Below, one piece after another: positions 25,901-35,490 of a stretch of 64,000 nt of DNA (the stretch's first letter is position 1; every line of letters begins with the position of its first letter). The stretch is from Antitrichia curtipendula (taxonomy: Eukaryota > Streptophyta > Bryopsida > Hypnales > Leucodontaceae). Location: NCBI GenBank assembly GCA_951230915.1, contig OX579642.1, positions 3,596,001-3,660,000 of the forward strand, read 5' to 3'. The notes under the pieces were generated by a model. That model saw only the letters and a list, made by a program, of their open reading frames with translations, did not search any database and was not told the DNA's origin. The position numbers were made by a program, and so were the translations under genes.

Positions 25901-28900
25901 ATCAGAGATCTTGCTTGGGCCCTTTTGACTCGATGTGTATGGTACGCTGGGGTAAGTGCTCCTATGTGTATAATTTTATTTATTTTATATCCAAAGCCAA
26001 TTGATACAATGGGATTTTCAATAACTCAAACTGTTGCATTTGACTATATATCGTTGGAATTCTAATTGGTCTATTTTTTTTTCAGATTGAAGATGCAGCT
26101 GTGGAATACTTTGAAGATGTAGTCAAGCAGGACAAGATTACGATCAACATGGAAGTTCCACAGAAACCTGAGTCATTGGCGGATTACGTGGAAGGATGGA
26201 GGATCAAGATCTGGGATCAAGGATTCTTGTCGGTTCTCAGAGGAACAAACTACTTCAAGAAAGGTGACTGCTTTATGACTTTTGATGGCTCAAAACTGGC
26301 GGTTCGAAGAGTTCTTTTTCGGTAAGTTTCTCCTACTTTGTAATACTCTCGTTCAGAAAATGTGGAACGCATTGCGATTCGGATGTCATGATTTTGGTTC
26401 AAGCTAATGATTCATTTATATTCAAATAATGAAGAAAGGGACCAAAATTGGGGGCCTACGGGAATTTGTAGGACATCAGTCGGATCCGACTGAGGTTTTA
26501 GAGGTCTCCCTAGGACCCCCTAATTTTGGGTTCTAATATATTCAAAGTAATTGTTTCATCATACAATTCATTCCATTGATGTGTAAATTTCTTTTTCTCC
26601 TTTATCATATATGGTATTAGAAGTAGTACTTTACCTTGCTTCTTGATTTGGATTCTCATCTATATTGATTTTTTTTAATACGTTGCAGTTACTTCAAGCA
26701 CGAGCTCGAAGCAAAAGAAGCAATCACACGGGCTCAGCTTCCACCATTTCTTTTGACTTGGTTGGACCGTAGTTCTGCAAACTGCATGTACACTGCAAAT
26801 CAACTCCGTACCTACACAACGGCTCATCTCAATGCTGGACGGTGGTACATTGATTGCCCCGTCGCCTACACTCATCCATCGGAAGTCGAATTCCGAAACT
26901 CTTTGGAGGGCATTGGTGCTATTGACATGGAGGTGGATGAATTTGCAGGACTTGATGAAAAACAGAAGAAGAAGGCCATTGCAAAGAGGGAGCACATCGA
27001 TAGGAAAAAAGAGGCTCGGCTCCAAGTTATTTTGGAAACAAAAGAGAAGAAGGAGGCTGAGCGTTTGGCCAAGGTAGCAGAGAAGGAGAAGGAGAAAGAA
27101 GAGAAGGAGAAGGAGAAAGAAGAGAAGGAGAAGGAGAAAGAAGAGAAGGAGAAGGAGAAAGAAGAAAAGGCAATGGCCAAAGGCAAGAAGAAGTCTGACA
27201 ATGTTGGCGTCGTTCCCACATTGTCGATGGTGGATCAAAACTCTCAGATGGAAGGCGGAGCTCAAAGCGGGATGAAAAGAAAGGCTGCACTTTCGCAATT
27301 GACTGAGGACGTCATCACTCATGGGACGCAGGTCATCATTCTTGGTGATGATGAATTGGAAAGAAGTGAGGATTTAATCCTCAATATCTCAATTGAGGAC
27401 CTTGTCGAGGACATGGAGGACGAGACGCCGATTTCCTACAAAGAAGTCATGGACTTCTTGAAGAAGGTAATTTCCTTTTATTTGAAATCCCAATCATGCC
27501 ACAATTTGGTGATATGAACATAGTATGTTTGCTTAATTGATATTTTGAAATATTCCATGTTTGCAGCTCTCGGTGGGGAAGCCTCGCATATTTTATGGAG
27601 TGCCAAATGCCAGACCAGGAGTTGACCTCATCTTCATTGATTGCCCAGAGAACTTGCCTGTACCAGGATTGTCTTCTCCGTCCACGAAGGTTCCAGATTG
27701 GAATGCAGACGTAGAGAATGAGGCTCTTCAAGCAGCATTTCAATTTGCATTCAAACATCTACAGGACCACGGCTGCATGATAGTATTTCATTCATGGAGC
27801 GCTGATGTCAGGGGCGATATCTTAGGATTGTGTGAGGCTTATCGAATGGTAAAGAAGAAAGAGTGGTGGGGCATGAATCGTCTCCACTTGACCTCAACGT
27901 TGGACACTAGTACTACGGTAAATTTTGTGATATGGTTCCAAGAGTTTTGAATGGCATCTGTCAATGCATAATGTTTTATTGGTTTCTCATGTGTATTTTT
28001 TTCTTATGACTGCAGACGCAAAGGTTTGGAATCAGCCTCCTCGTGAAGGACTTTGGCGAAAAAGGAAAGTCCAATTTTGTTTTCAAACGTACAGCAATGA
28101 TGAAGAATGCAGGTGTGGACATTGGTCAAGATGACATGTTGATGAACTACACCAAAGAAGATGACATGGCGATGAATGACAGAAAGCCATGGCGAGGGGC
28201 TCGTGAAAAAGACCCACGATTTTTCCAACTCCTCATCGAAGCTACAACTGTCGAAGGAGATTTGGTTCTCGATTGCACTCCATCAACAGGTGAATATCCA
28301 ATTGAATTATTATTTTTTTAAATAGTAACTCTAAAAATCAATCATTCAACTAAATATTCTATATTCTCTTGACTTCAGGTGCATCGATTACCGCTTGTCG
28401 TGGGACAGGCAGGGACATTGTAGCTTTGGAAGACCATGTCGATATTTTTGATGCCCTCCTAAAACCTATGAAGAAGCCTACTCCAAACGTGGTGATGGCC
28501 CCACGTAAACCATCTATACTTCAAGCCTCCCAGGATTCGGATGAAATACCCGTGGTGGCTCGCAAATTTGCTTGAAGGGGAAAATTCAGTAAGTAAGTTT
28601 GCATTTTTCTGAAGTCTTTTTTTCAATGAATTTCTTTGTATTCTAAAAGTCTAAAATTGTGTAATATTTGTTTGCAGCCATCAAGGATTGATATCATCAG
28701 ATGTGATGATGAAGAACCGAAATCTTCTCTACAGTCCAGAGAAGAGTTTTCATCTTCCAATTTATGCCGAGCAGATGGCATCAGCCTTTGCGGATTTTGG
28801 TTGTTCTAAACCAAAACGCCGTAAAGATACATATGCTCTAAATGTCTTACAATTTATAGATGGATCAGCATCCGAGGATAGAGAGACCTCAGAATCGTCT

Positions 28901-28939
28901 ACCAATGACGATTCTGCAATTGAGTCCACTGCGACTTAG
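19927..28939 (+). CDS. ParB-like / degenerate N6-N4 DNA methyltransferase-like protein of E2 (12 exons)
   Basis: Exons, all with GT-AG borders and matching phase except as noted: 19927-20223, 23507-~23662 (3' end uncertain; frame open to 23986), 24225-24874, 24991-25183, 25289-25483, 25737-25951, 26086-26321, 26689-27466, 27567-27917, 28016-28289, 28379-28592, 28678-28939. The product starts with a basic stretch (HRKRRKRHRS, likely nuclear). Exon 3 has a ParB/sulfiredoxin-fold-like motif FYVCNGNHRRLAW followed by VDCIVLDTKG. A Lys/Glu helix of EKEKEKEE repeats follows. Last is a class-beta N6/N4 methyltransferase-like domain: motif IV position DLIFIDCPENLP (family DPPY), then FQLLIEATTVEGDLVLD and GTGRDIVALE (motif I region and following strand). 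Catalytic motifs are degenerate. ParB-methyltransferase fusions are known in phages and bacteria. Lesions: a 1-base loss in a T run near 25921-25926 gives TGA 25926-25928, and TGA 28573-28575 is either the stop or a nonsense codon (phase and sense continue after it). It reads toward the E2 right end. Confidence 0.75.
20640..21110. other. GC-richer block inside the large first intron of the E2 ParB-like gene
   Basis: Less AT-rich than its surroundings, with open frames on the plus strand, for example through 20560-20916. No motif is recognisable. It could be captured sequence or a skipped exon. Confidence 0.3.
21120..21345. repeat. Minisatellite in intron 1
   Basis: Irregular tandem units built from GCCAATCTTGAACTGGG and TTGTGTCATGGG, five or so copies. 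It is an intronic repeat, not coding. Confidence 0.9.
21583..21598. repeat. E2 palindrome 2, CAGTCGGATCCGACTG
   Basis: Exact core within a 20-bp palindrome (21581-21600), flanked by imperfect inverted arms ending GGGGGTC and GACCCCC. It lies in intron 1 of the ParB-like gene. Confidence 0.95.
22050..22065. repeat. E2 palindrome 3, one mismatch
   Basis: CAGTCGGATCCGACTC, 15 of 16 bases matching the core, with the same outer arms as palindrome 2. It lies in intron 1. Confidence 0.92.
22345..22475. repeat. Short tandem repeat, GAGTCTGTACGAAC type
   Basis: About nine degenerate 12-14 bp units alternating GTCTGTATGAA and GTTTGTACGTAC. It is non-coding, in intron 1. Confidence 0.8.
22871..22967. 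repeat. E2 palindrome 4 at the centre of a 97-bp near-perfect hairpin
   Basis: The core CAGTCGGATCCGACTG is at 22911-22926. The arms run from GTACCATTTTT to AAAAATGGTAC, with only one G indel and a few mismatches (CTGAG against CGAAG). GGGGGGTCCAGCAAGTTCC is on the left arm and its complement on the right. It is in intron 1 and would form a very stable RNA hairpin if transcribed. Confidence 0.97.
26477..26492. repeat. E2 palindrome 5, CAGTCGGATCCGACTG
   Basis: Exact core in the intron between 26321 and 26689 of the ParB-like gene. The outer arms are imperfect: ATTGGGGGCCTA on the left, TAGGACCCCCTAAT on the right. Confidence 0.95.
27079..27170 (+). repeat. In-frame 24-bp coding repeats (EKEKEKEE helix)
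   Basis: Four copies of GAGAAGGAGAAGGAGAAAGA-type units in exon 8 encode a highly charged Lys/Glu stretch, probably a single alpha helix linking the ParB-like and methyltransferase-like halves. Copy number may vary by slippage. Confidence 0.9.
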
Positions 28940-29323
28940 ACTCATGAGATTGGCTTAGACTCATGATTCAAACTACTATGTCAATGTTTTTATTATCATT
29001 GAATTTCTGTGTTTTATGGATGCATCTGGGGTGTCATTTATTTCATTTTCATTTTTACATTGCGTGATTTCATTCAAAATTGACTACTGCTGTTTGTTGC
29101 AATTTTATATTTTAACAAAAAGTTGTAATTGACTTTACTTTTTATGAAATTAACTCACATTTATAAATAATCACTTACACCCTAAAGCCGCGGTTATAGG
29201 TACCTCGTCCATTTTTTAAAACATAAAAAGTCCACGGTTATAGGTACTTTGTCCATTTTTTTAAAATAAAAAAGTCCCGCTCACAAGCTCGCAGGCTCAC
29301 AGGCTCACATACTAGCAACCCTG
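28940..29323. repeat. E2 right terminus and subterminal region
   Basis: AT-rich sequence, two CGGTTATAGGTAC motifs (about 29190 and 29240) that mirror the GACCTATGACC motif of the left end, then GCTCAC repeats and the terminus ending CTAGCAACCCTG. No gene. Confidence 0.8.
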
Positions 29324-29333
29324 TATTACACGC
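29324..29333. other. Right target-site duplication of E2 (TATTACACGC)
   Basis: Matches 13132-13141 and leads straight into TCCATAATTCTCAAAATT, the continuation seen in the intact paralogue at 30567. Confidence 0.9.
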
Positions 29334-29496
29334 TCCATAATTCTCAAAATTCAAATCGCTAAACAAGAAAGAAATTTGCGTTCGCGCCCATTTCTTTGTC
29401 TTGATTAAGTCTCCACCTGGACAAAATTAAGTTTGTGCCTGGACATGATTGAGTCCCCGCCCGAACACAACTATGTTCTGGCCTGGACATGCTTAA
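29334..29496. repeat. Right part of H: split segment and GTCC-type subterminal motifs
   Basis: 29334-29400 continues the segment split by E2. It is followed by CACCTGGACAAAATTAAG, GTGCCTGGACATGATTGAG and GCCTGGACATGC, which are diverged H subterminal motifs. Confidence 0.7.
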
Positions 29497-30433
29497 CCCC
29501 TAAAGGTTTTTGACTATATTTTCATCAAAAAACACTCCAAAGCTGCCATTCCTAGCAGAAGTACTAAACTCTTGGAAAATAACATTTCTGGACACATAAA
29601 ACCATAGGATCTTGTAATTCACTGGTTTGTGAAGATGTGGAAAAAATTTCAGAATTTTCCACCATGTACATTGCAAGATATTAGCTATTGAAAAGACAAA
29701 AACCCTTATTTTGACCCTGCAGAAAATTGGACAACTGCACTTCAGAAGGTTACATTTGTTATGAAAAAAATCCAAAATGGTTGTAATTCTTTGAATTCAT
29801 GCTTCCAAGAGAGTTGGCTAGTTGCTTGAAAATTTTTAGATCATTTGGAGTTGTACAATATATAGGAAAAAAATAGTAAGTAGAAAGAAATAGATAATGA
29901 TTCAAAATACTAAATTGTTAACAATTTATTTATGGAATTAAAAAATGCCAATTGTAATGTTGTAATAAACAATCTACACCTAGCATTTTTATTTTTTTCA
30001 AAAAATATTGAAAATTGAATTAAATAAAAGAATTCAAAGTTTATTTTAGAGTAGAGATTCCATAACTACCTGCAAACTACCCTAAACTAAAACTCCTCAT
30101 AACTTTTGACTCATTAACCAAAATGGAATGATACAAAGCTTTCCACATGTATATAAATCTAGAGAATCAATTTCAATTTTTTATGTTTTTTAAAAGTGAT
30201 TTTTAAAGAAGTTTATTTTCCTACCCAAGCTGCCCGTCGAACGCTGAAAACTACATATCATACAATAATTTTTTAACCACGTAGTCAAAAGTAATGAAAA
30301 TTGTTGGATCTTAAAGCTACTCCCCAAAAAAATGTTATGTGAAAATTTCAAAGAAAAAAACTAAAAATTCCATTCGTAGGTACTTGCCCAAAATTTCTAC
30401 ATTGCCAAAAAATACATTTTGGTCCTTTAGGGG
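29497..30433. mobile_element. 937-bp piggyBac-like MITE flanked by TTAA
   Basis: The termini are CCCCTAAAGG on the left and CCTTTAGGGG on the right, with TTAA at both junctions (29493-29496 and 30434-30437). TTAA duplication with CCC-starting ends fits the piggyBac superfamily. No coding sequence. Right-end relatives are at 32276-32476 and about 47790-48007. Confidence 0.85.
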
Positions 30434-30437
30434 TTAA

Positions 30438-30873
30438 GTCCCCTCTTAACCCTGAATGCTTCATCTTGGCATCAAATCTGTTTTTTGAATTTGTGACTAG
30501 AATTTTGAGATTTTAAAGGCGTGTAATATATCATTGGAAAGGTATTGAGAAGACCTTTCCAACAATATATTACAAGCTCCATAATTCTCAAAATTGCAAT
30601 CGTTAAATGAGAAAGAAATTTGCGTCCACGTCCATCTCAGTCCGCGCCCAAGCAACGATGCTACCGCCCGCACCATACGTCACCGCCCTCATCGTCTGCG
30701 CCCAGGTTCCAGCGTGGATTGACACGTCACGAAGTGAAGGTAAATCATTTTAATTTTTTTTAATTTGAAAAAATTCGACGCCCGAAGTGTCCGGACTGTC
30801 CGTCCGTTCGGTTCGGTTTGCCCGTCCATCCGGGACGTCCGGTGACCTTGGGACGCTCGATGTGACAACCCTG
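30438..30873. repeat. Right end of H with intact copy of the E2 target segment
   Basis: 30459-30620 is the uninterrupted paralogue of 13018-13131 plus 29334-29400. Then come CAGTCCGCGCCC-like motifs and the terminus; the reverse complement of 30780-30873 contains GGACGGGC, GGACGGACAGTCC and ends CAGGGTTGTCACA. Confidence 0.85.
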
Positions 30874-30881
30874 AAGGAAAT
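30874..30881. other. Right target-site duplication of H (AAGGAAAT)
   Basis: Second copy of the 8-bp duplication. E1 transposase coding resumes directly after it. Confidence 0.97.
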
Positions 30882-31203
30882 ATTTTGGGCATCACCTTGC
30901 TTTCCTTTCTAGGCCTTGGCGCTATTGTATCTCTAGAAACCGGGTTGGTGCCGAACACCAACATCTACCGAATTACGGTATGCATGTTTCCAGCCTGTAC
31001 ATGCCTAGATTTTGTAAACATGGTTGTGTTTGCCATAGGAAGACATCAACAATATGTGAACTGCAAGCATTTGTACTACCTTGTTAGATACTTCTGCAAA
31101 ATGGACATTCTAAAGAACAAGTTCATTCATGCATCCAATTATAGCTTTAATGAATTGAAGCTTCTCCTTGTTCGAGCTAGGATCATAAATGTCTTGGAAT
31201 AAG
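30882..31203 (+). pseudogene. MULE-type transposase of E1, C-terminal portion
   Basis: Continues the exon broken at 8005. It reads LGLGAIVSLETG and the SWIM-type finger CTCLDFVNMVV...VNCKHLYYL, then FNELKLLLVRARI to a TAA stop at 31201-31203. Its spacing to the E1 terminus at 32275 resembles that of the E2 and E3 transposases to their termini. Confidence 0.9.
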
Positions 31204-32086
31204 CATGGACCGAGATTATGGATAGTTTATGAGCAGCATAGCGTTCATGAGCAACTAGACATGCAAAGCCTTGAACCATATGTAGTGAACCAAGTATTTG
31301 CCTTTGTTACGTATTTGACTTTGTCTATTTAGTCACTAAAGTTGAAGTGACAAAATATTAATGGACCCTTTTGCTTGGCCATTTAATATAATAAGAATGT
31401 TGTTCCAAAAATCATTATGAATGAAGAGTCTGTTGGAGGTATTTGATCTTGCCAAGTCTCAAGGATATGAAAAACAAGAAGTATCCTTGCTGCCTTCTTT
31501 TAGAGCTAGACTCTATATCAGAGACCTAAGACTAATAACTAATAATAAAAATCTTAAATAGGTAACCATTTTTATTTTTTTTATTTTTTATTGAATTTGG
31601 TTTTGTTTATTTATTTTGGTGGATTTTTTTATGTCTTGCATGTTATATTGTTGTTGTTATTTTGGTGGGGGTTGGTTACTCCATTAGATTGGAATATATT
31701 TTAAAAAGATTGGTAGGACTACAATTTGATGGCCTACATTCAAATGCGATGAGGCTATTATTTATGGTGTTTGTCGTTGTCTCTCTTCTAAGGTAAATGA
31801 GAATTAAAAAGTAGGTCTAATTTGGTTGTAGTAGAGGCTTGTTATTTTTCAATCTTTACTTTGTGAGTCCTATGTATTGAAGGTATTTTATTGCATTGTA
31901 GTGGATTTTTATAATTGATTACACATATAAAATGTAGTGAGCCAAACTAAGTGTTCACGTGACTGAATAGAACTTTCATGAAATTCTTCCAAAGACAATT
32001 ATAATTACAAACTAAAATAAAAAAATAAAATAAAAAAAATAAAAAATAAAAAAATAAATACACCACATGGTCATAGGATCCTAAAC
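31204..32086. other. AT-rich 3' spacer of E1
   Basis: T/A-rich, with poly-A/T runs near 31570 and 32020-32060. No supported feature. Confidence 0.6.
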
Positions 32087-32275
32087 AAAAATCGTGGTCA
32101 TAGGTCTCAAAATTTACTATAAATAGCAAGTTTTTCTATTTTTATAAAAAATTTAAAGAAAAAATCTAAAAAACTAAAATAAAGAAACAAAATTCATGTT
32201 TGGGGCTCTAGGCTCATAGGCTCCACGCTCGAGGCTCACAAGCTTGCGCTCTAGGCTTGCGTGCTAGCGTCGTTG
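32087..32275. repeat. E1 right terminus with GAGC-type subterminal repeats
   Basis: Contains GGTCATAGGTCTC (mirror of GACCTATGACC), then GGCTC, GCTCAC and GCGCTC units from 32202, ending GCTAGCGTCGTTG at 32275. It is the inverted equivalent of the E2 left end. Confidence 0.8.
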
Positions 32276-32476
32276 TCCCCAGAGTTCAAAGAAAACTACA
32301 TTTTATGCAATAACTTTCTAACCGTGTAGTCAAATGTTATGAAAATTGTTGGACTAAAAAGCTACTACTCGAGCACATGTTTTGCGAAAATTTCAAAGAA
32401 AAATAATGAATTCTCCATCGTGGTGAGCTGCCCAAAATCGCTATGTTGCCAAAAAACACAGCTTGATCCTTTAGGG
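32276..32476. repeat. Right fragment of a TTAA-flanked MITE cut by E1
   Basis: From AGTTCAAAGAAAACTACAT to CCTTTAGGGG it aligns with 30235-30433 of the intact MITE, and TTAA follows. The missing left part should lie beyond the other end of E1, outside the window. Confidence 0.8.
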
Positions 32477-33329
32477 GTTAACTATTGGAGGCTTTTATTT
32501 TTCACTAAAATAAAGAAAAAAATTTGATTTTGAGAGGTTCTCAAAGGTATATATGTACCATTATTAGAAGATTAAAGCTTACAAATTTTACTTAATTTCC
32601 TAACTTTATGCAATGCTTGTCAATTTCACTTGAATTCAGATCTAAAAAATTGTATTAATCCATCTGCTTTGAAAATGGTCCCAATGCAAAGAATAAATTA
32701 TATTTTTTATGATTTTCACCATTGAAAATTTGAACATCCAATTATTGATTTGGAGTTATTTTCAATTTTTACTTATAAAAAAAATTGCATATCAACAATT
32801 GCAAGGTGGATTGTGTAATGAGTTTGATAATTTTTCATTTGAACTCAAATTTTTGGAACTGAATTTTTGTGTACTAACACAATTTTTAATTGTTCATGTC
32901 ACCTCCAATCCAAAAAAACACTCTTATATAAAAATATCTCAAACATTGATGCCGCATTTAACTATATTTGGACTTTGGGAAGAATTCTGGACTGTTTTGG
33001 AAAATCACTCCAGCTAATTACTACCTATATTAGATGAAGTCAGAGCCTTGTGCCAGTGACAATACAAAAGAAAACATTTCATAATTGGACAATGAAACAT
33101 GTAGACAATGGTTACTTGCATATAGTTAGCAAAATTATCTGGAACTATCGTGATGTTTGTACACGAGGTCCTCAATTTGGTGTAAGCAATGAGAATTTAC
33201 ATTCTTCCATCTCCACGTGATTGGCTAAGTCCTCCACATTCATCATGAAACGGAGGAATTCCAACACTCGAGTTGGGGATTGGAGATTTAGAGATCATCT
33301 CATGATTGTCAACCCATAGCATTAGTAAT

Positions 33330-33745
33330 TGACATTTCCAACTCAGAATTTGAAAATTGGATGTCTGGAGATGTTCTCAAGTCCTCCCCTCTACATTACA
33401 CATTCATTTGACAACTCCAACACTAAGTTTGGGAACGGGAATTGGACATCTGGAGACGTTCTGATGTCCTCCCCTCTACATTACATTTTCATTTGACAAT
33501 TCTAACACTAAACTTGAGAATGGGAATTGGACATCTGGAGACGTTCTGATGTCCTCCCCTCTACATTACATATTCATTTGACAATTCTAACACTGAACTT
33601 GGGAATGGGAATTGGACGTCTGGAGACATTCTGATGTCCTCCCCTCTACATTACATTTTCATTTGACAATTCTAACACTGAACTTGGGAATGGGAATTGG
33701 ACGTCTGGTTACGTTCTGATGTTCTCCCTTCACCATCACACAGTG
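33330..33745. repeat. ~84-bp tandem repeats near the EB left end
   Basis: Four to five units, each with GATGTCCTCCCCTCTACAT and AATGGGAATTGGACGTCTGG, near 33380, 33465, 33549 and 33634. They lie between the EB terminus and its genes and are likely subterminal. Confidence 0.92.
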
Positions 33746-33950
33746 ATAGTTGTATAATAAAGAAAGGTAGTGGAACCACCATTTTTTTTATTTAGATGTA
33801 TGAAGAATAGGAACTGAATACGAATAAAGCATTGTTTGCAATTCTGAAGGTAGTCTATTTCAAATCTGCTGGTTGGGTGTCCCTAATATGTACAACTGGG
33901 GGTACTATAGAAACCTTCTGGATTAGGGATCCACATCAGAGAATACAAGG

Positions 33951-34457
33951 GTGCGATTTCTAAGCAAGTTGCGCCATGCCATTTTACTAAAGAGATATGA
34001 GAAGAGGTCGCCTCTATTGGGGTACTTGTATGAACTGCTTGGTAAGTCACAACCTTTAATAAGAAATAACATCGCAATAAAATTCCTTGGAAGTATCCGT
34101 GGAAGGAGCTCCTCTAATTTAGAAGTGGTCATGTTTGACCAGATACCAACGGAAGTCTTCGACAGCATAAAACCAACTAAATCCTGGAAGGCCTCAATCT
34201 ATTTGTTTTGTCGAACATCCACGACAGCAGCCTCAGTGCACAAAACACCTGTCAATACCAGGATCACCACTCTCTGCAAAGACCCACGTGACAACACATG
34301 GTCAATTGTGAACGGACGACCAATATTCAACAGGAGTGCTCCTGGTGTAGATTACCAAATACCACTGATTAGAGGGTCCATTACAGAGCATAAAATTCAC
34401 ACATTCAATGTTCACCAAAGAGAGCACATTACCAGTACATTTCCCTTATTGTCCTAA
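33951..34457 (+). other. Open frame of unknown significance
   Basis: A 168-codon frame without an ATG near its start and without close similarity to anything I recognise; the translation looks protein-like (for example KFLGSIRGRSSS, NGRPIFNRSAPG). It could be an exon or remnant within EB. Not claimed as a gene. Confidence 0.2.
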
Positions 34458-34793
34458 CCCAAATTCTGACGACAATGTGCAATGTTGTTAAAATTTCTGA
34501 CAAAATCTATAATTCGAAATACTACATGTTGACATTCATCATTGCTCTTGTCTAATATTCCAAATTCCACCCATGTAATTAAGGAACTTGCGTTTAAACT
34601 GCCAATTAAATTTTAAAAATGACACAAACACAACATTATCGCCGTCATCCTAATATATAAAGTAGTTGTAAGGTAGTTTTAAGAAAAGACATTTACAACA
34701 GTTATAGATTGATACAAAATGTCAGAGAGTCTGCACCTAGTCCTATCTACAACAATACTGTGTCCAGGGGTTAAGAAAACCTTGAAAAGAGAT

Positions 34794-34813
34794 CATCTGG
34801 AGCGCCCCAGATG
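34794..34813. repeat. EB palindrome, left-most clear copy
   Basis: CATCTGGAGCGCCCCAGATG, a near-palindrome of the EB family. It lies just downstream of the HAD-like exon. Confidence 0.9.
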
Positions 34814-34837
34814 AACGCAGCCTAACATTCCACAGTC

Positions 34838-35490
34838 TTAATACTTTACACCCTTCAGAACCTGGAACCCTACACTACCCACTGGATCCACCGGCAGTTG
34901 GCACCCGGAAAGTGGGTTGGCTTTGACATAAACCTGCACAGCTTCGTTGCACTTTAAAAGACCTTCAAGCCAAGGCTTCAAAGTTCGTGACAAGAAGTTA
35001 TCGCCTAATTCACCAGACCAGGTTGCTGGGTGAACAGCATTGTCAACATGGTTCAATAAGTTCTTAATCGGACTGTTGTCAACCAAAAGGACATTCTCTA
35101 CAGATTGAACATCGCACATCTCAACCAGGGTTGACAAATCCTTCAAAAATACTGGTTTATTTGGGTTCGCTGGGTCTCGGTATGAAGACAGAGTGCACGA
35201 AGCCTGCGAAAGATATGTGCATTCTGTAGGGCCAAAAGCGGTAGCCGACAGCATCTTCGCTAGTAGTTTGCACATGTTCTTATCTTGCATACTACTCCAA
35301 AATATTATTCGTACCCTACGGAAGAGCCAGTCAAGGAAGTTCTTGAGACTAGGTCTCCGAGTAAAGCCAGATTTGTTATCCTTATAAGTACAATGAATAA
35401 GAAGTCCGTTCAAGTCCAGAACCACGACATATTGCCTTATAGATACCTTACTCGATACATTCTTCTTTGTCAATGAATCCGAAACAAGAT
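34838..35490 (-). CDS. FCP1/NLI-type HAD phosphatase-like exon of EB
   Basis: After a GTCTTCAG acceptor the exon reads an FCP1-homology (HAD) domain: VVLDLNGLLIH (family DxDGT/DLDETL, here D-L-N), IIFWSSMQDKN, and LLVDNSPIKNLLN followed by PWLEGLL. These are the four HAD motifs in order, in about 215 residues. Known FCP1-like enzymes dephosphorylate Ser/Thr residues such as those of the RNA polymerase II CTD; the second Asp is Asn here, as in some plant relatives, so activity is doubtful. It can join in phase to the ParB-like gene by a weak GTGCTT donor at 35590-35595 (exon end 35596), making it the C-terminus of that protein. It may instead be a separate 3' gene. Confidence 0.75.

Larger units (their letters stand above)
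13142..29323. mobile_element. E2: 16.2-kb MULE-family element with transposase and ParB-methyltransferase-like genes
   Basis: The left end is CAACGACGCTAG; the right end, read on the other strand, is CAGGGTTGCTAG. Both continue into ATGTGAGCC and repeated GAGC units. The flanks carry a 10-bp direct duplication TATTACACGC (13132-13141 and 29324-29333), in the 9-11 bp range usual for Mutator-like elements. The undisrupted paralogue at 30459-30620 confirms the insertion site. Two divergent genes fill it: a MULE transposase toward the left end and a ParB-methyltransferase-like gene toward the right end. Five copies of a 16-bp palindrome lie inside. E1 and E3 share its MULE-side terminus and transposase. 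Confidence 0.9.
8006..30873. mobile_element. H: 22.9-kb hAT-like, apparently non-autonomous element
   Basis: Both ends carry a perfect 13-bp terminal inverted repeat CAGGGTTGTCACA, inside an 8-bp duplication. CAGGG termini with 8-bp duplications are the hallmark of the hAT superfamily. H proper is 8006-13131 plus 29334-30873; the middle 16.2 kb is the nested element E2. H's own sequence holds GC-rich subterminal arrays (GCGTGGACTCAAG or its complement), a 128-bp satellite and other repeats. I see no hAT transposase or BED finger, so mobility would need a transposase in trans. A TTAA-flanked MITE (29497-30433) sits near its right end. Confidence 0.93.
1..32275. mobile_element. E1: MULE-family element with ParB-methyltransferase-like cargo, left end outside the window
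   Basis: The right terminus is placed at 32275. Read from the other strand it begins CAACGACGCTAG, then GAGC-rich subterminal repeats and a GACCTATGACC motif, matching the left ends of E2 (13142) and E3 (59086). Gene order is a decayed ParB-like gene reading left, six short palindromes, a MULE transposase reading right, then the terminus about 1.07 kb past its stop. E2 has the same plan in the opposite orientation. E1 is interrupted by H (8006-30873). Sequence just outside 32275 matches the interior of a TTAA-flanked MITE, so E1 apparently landed in one. The left terminus and target duplication are not visible. Confidence 0.75.

Noticed and set aside
26675..27322. Minus-strand 215-codon frame rich in Leu and Phe
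   Set aside because: Antisense of the Lys/Glu coding repeats in exon 8 of the ParB-like gene.
33951..34457. Open frame as an organelle-derived gene
   Set aside because: No organelle protein was recognised and it lacks a start codon. Kept only as an unknown open frame.
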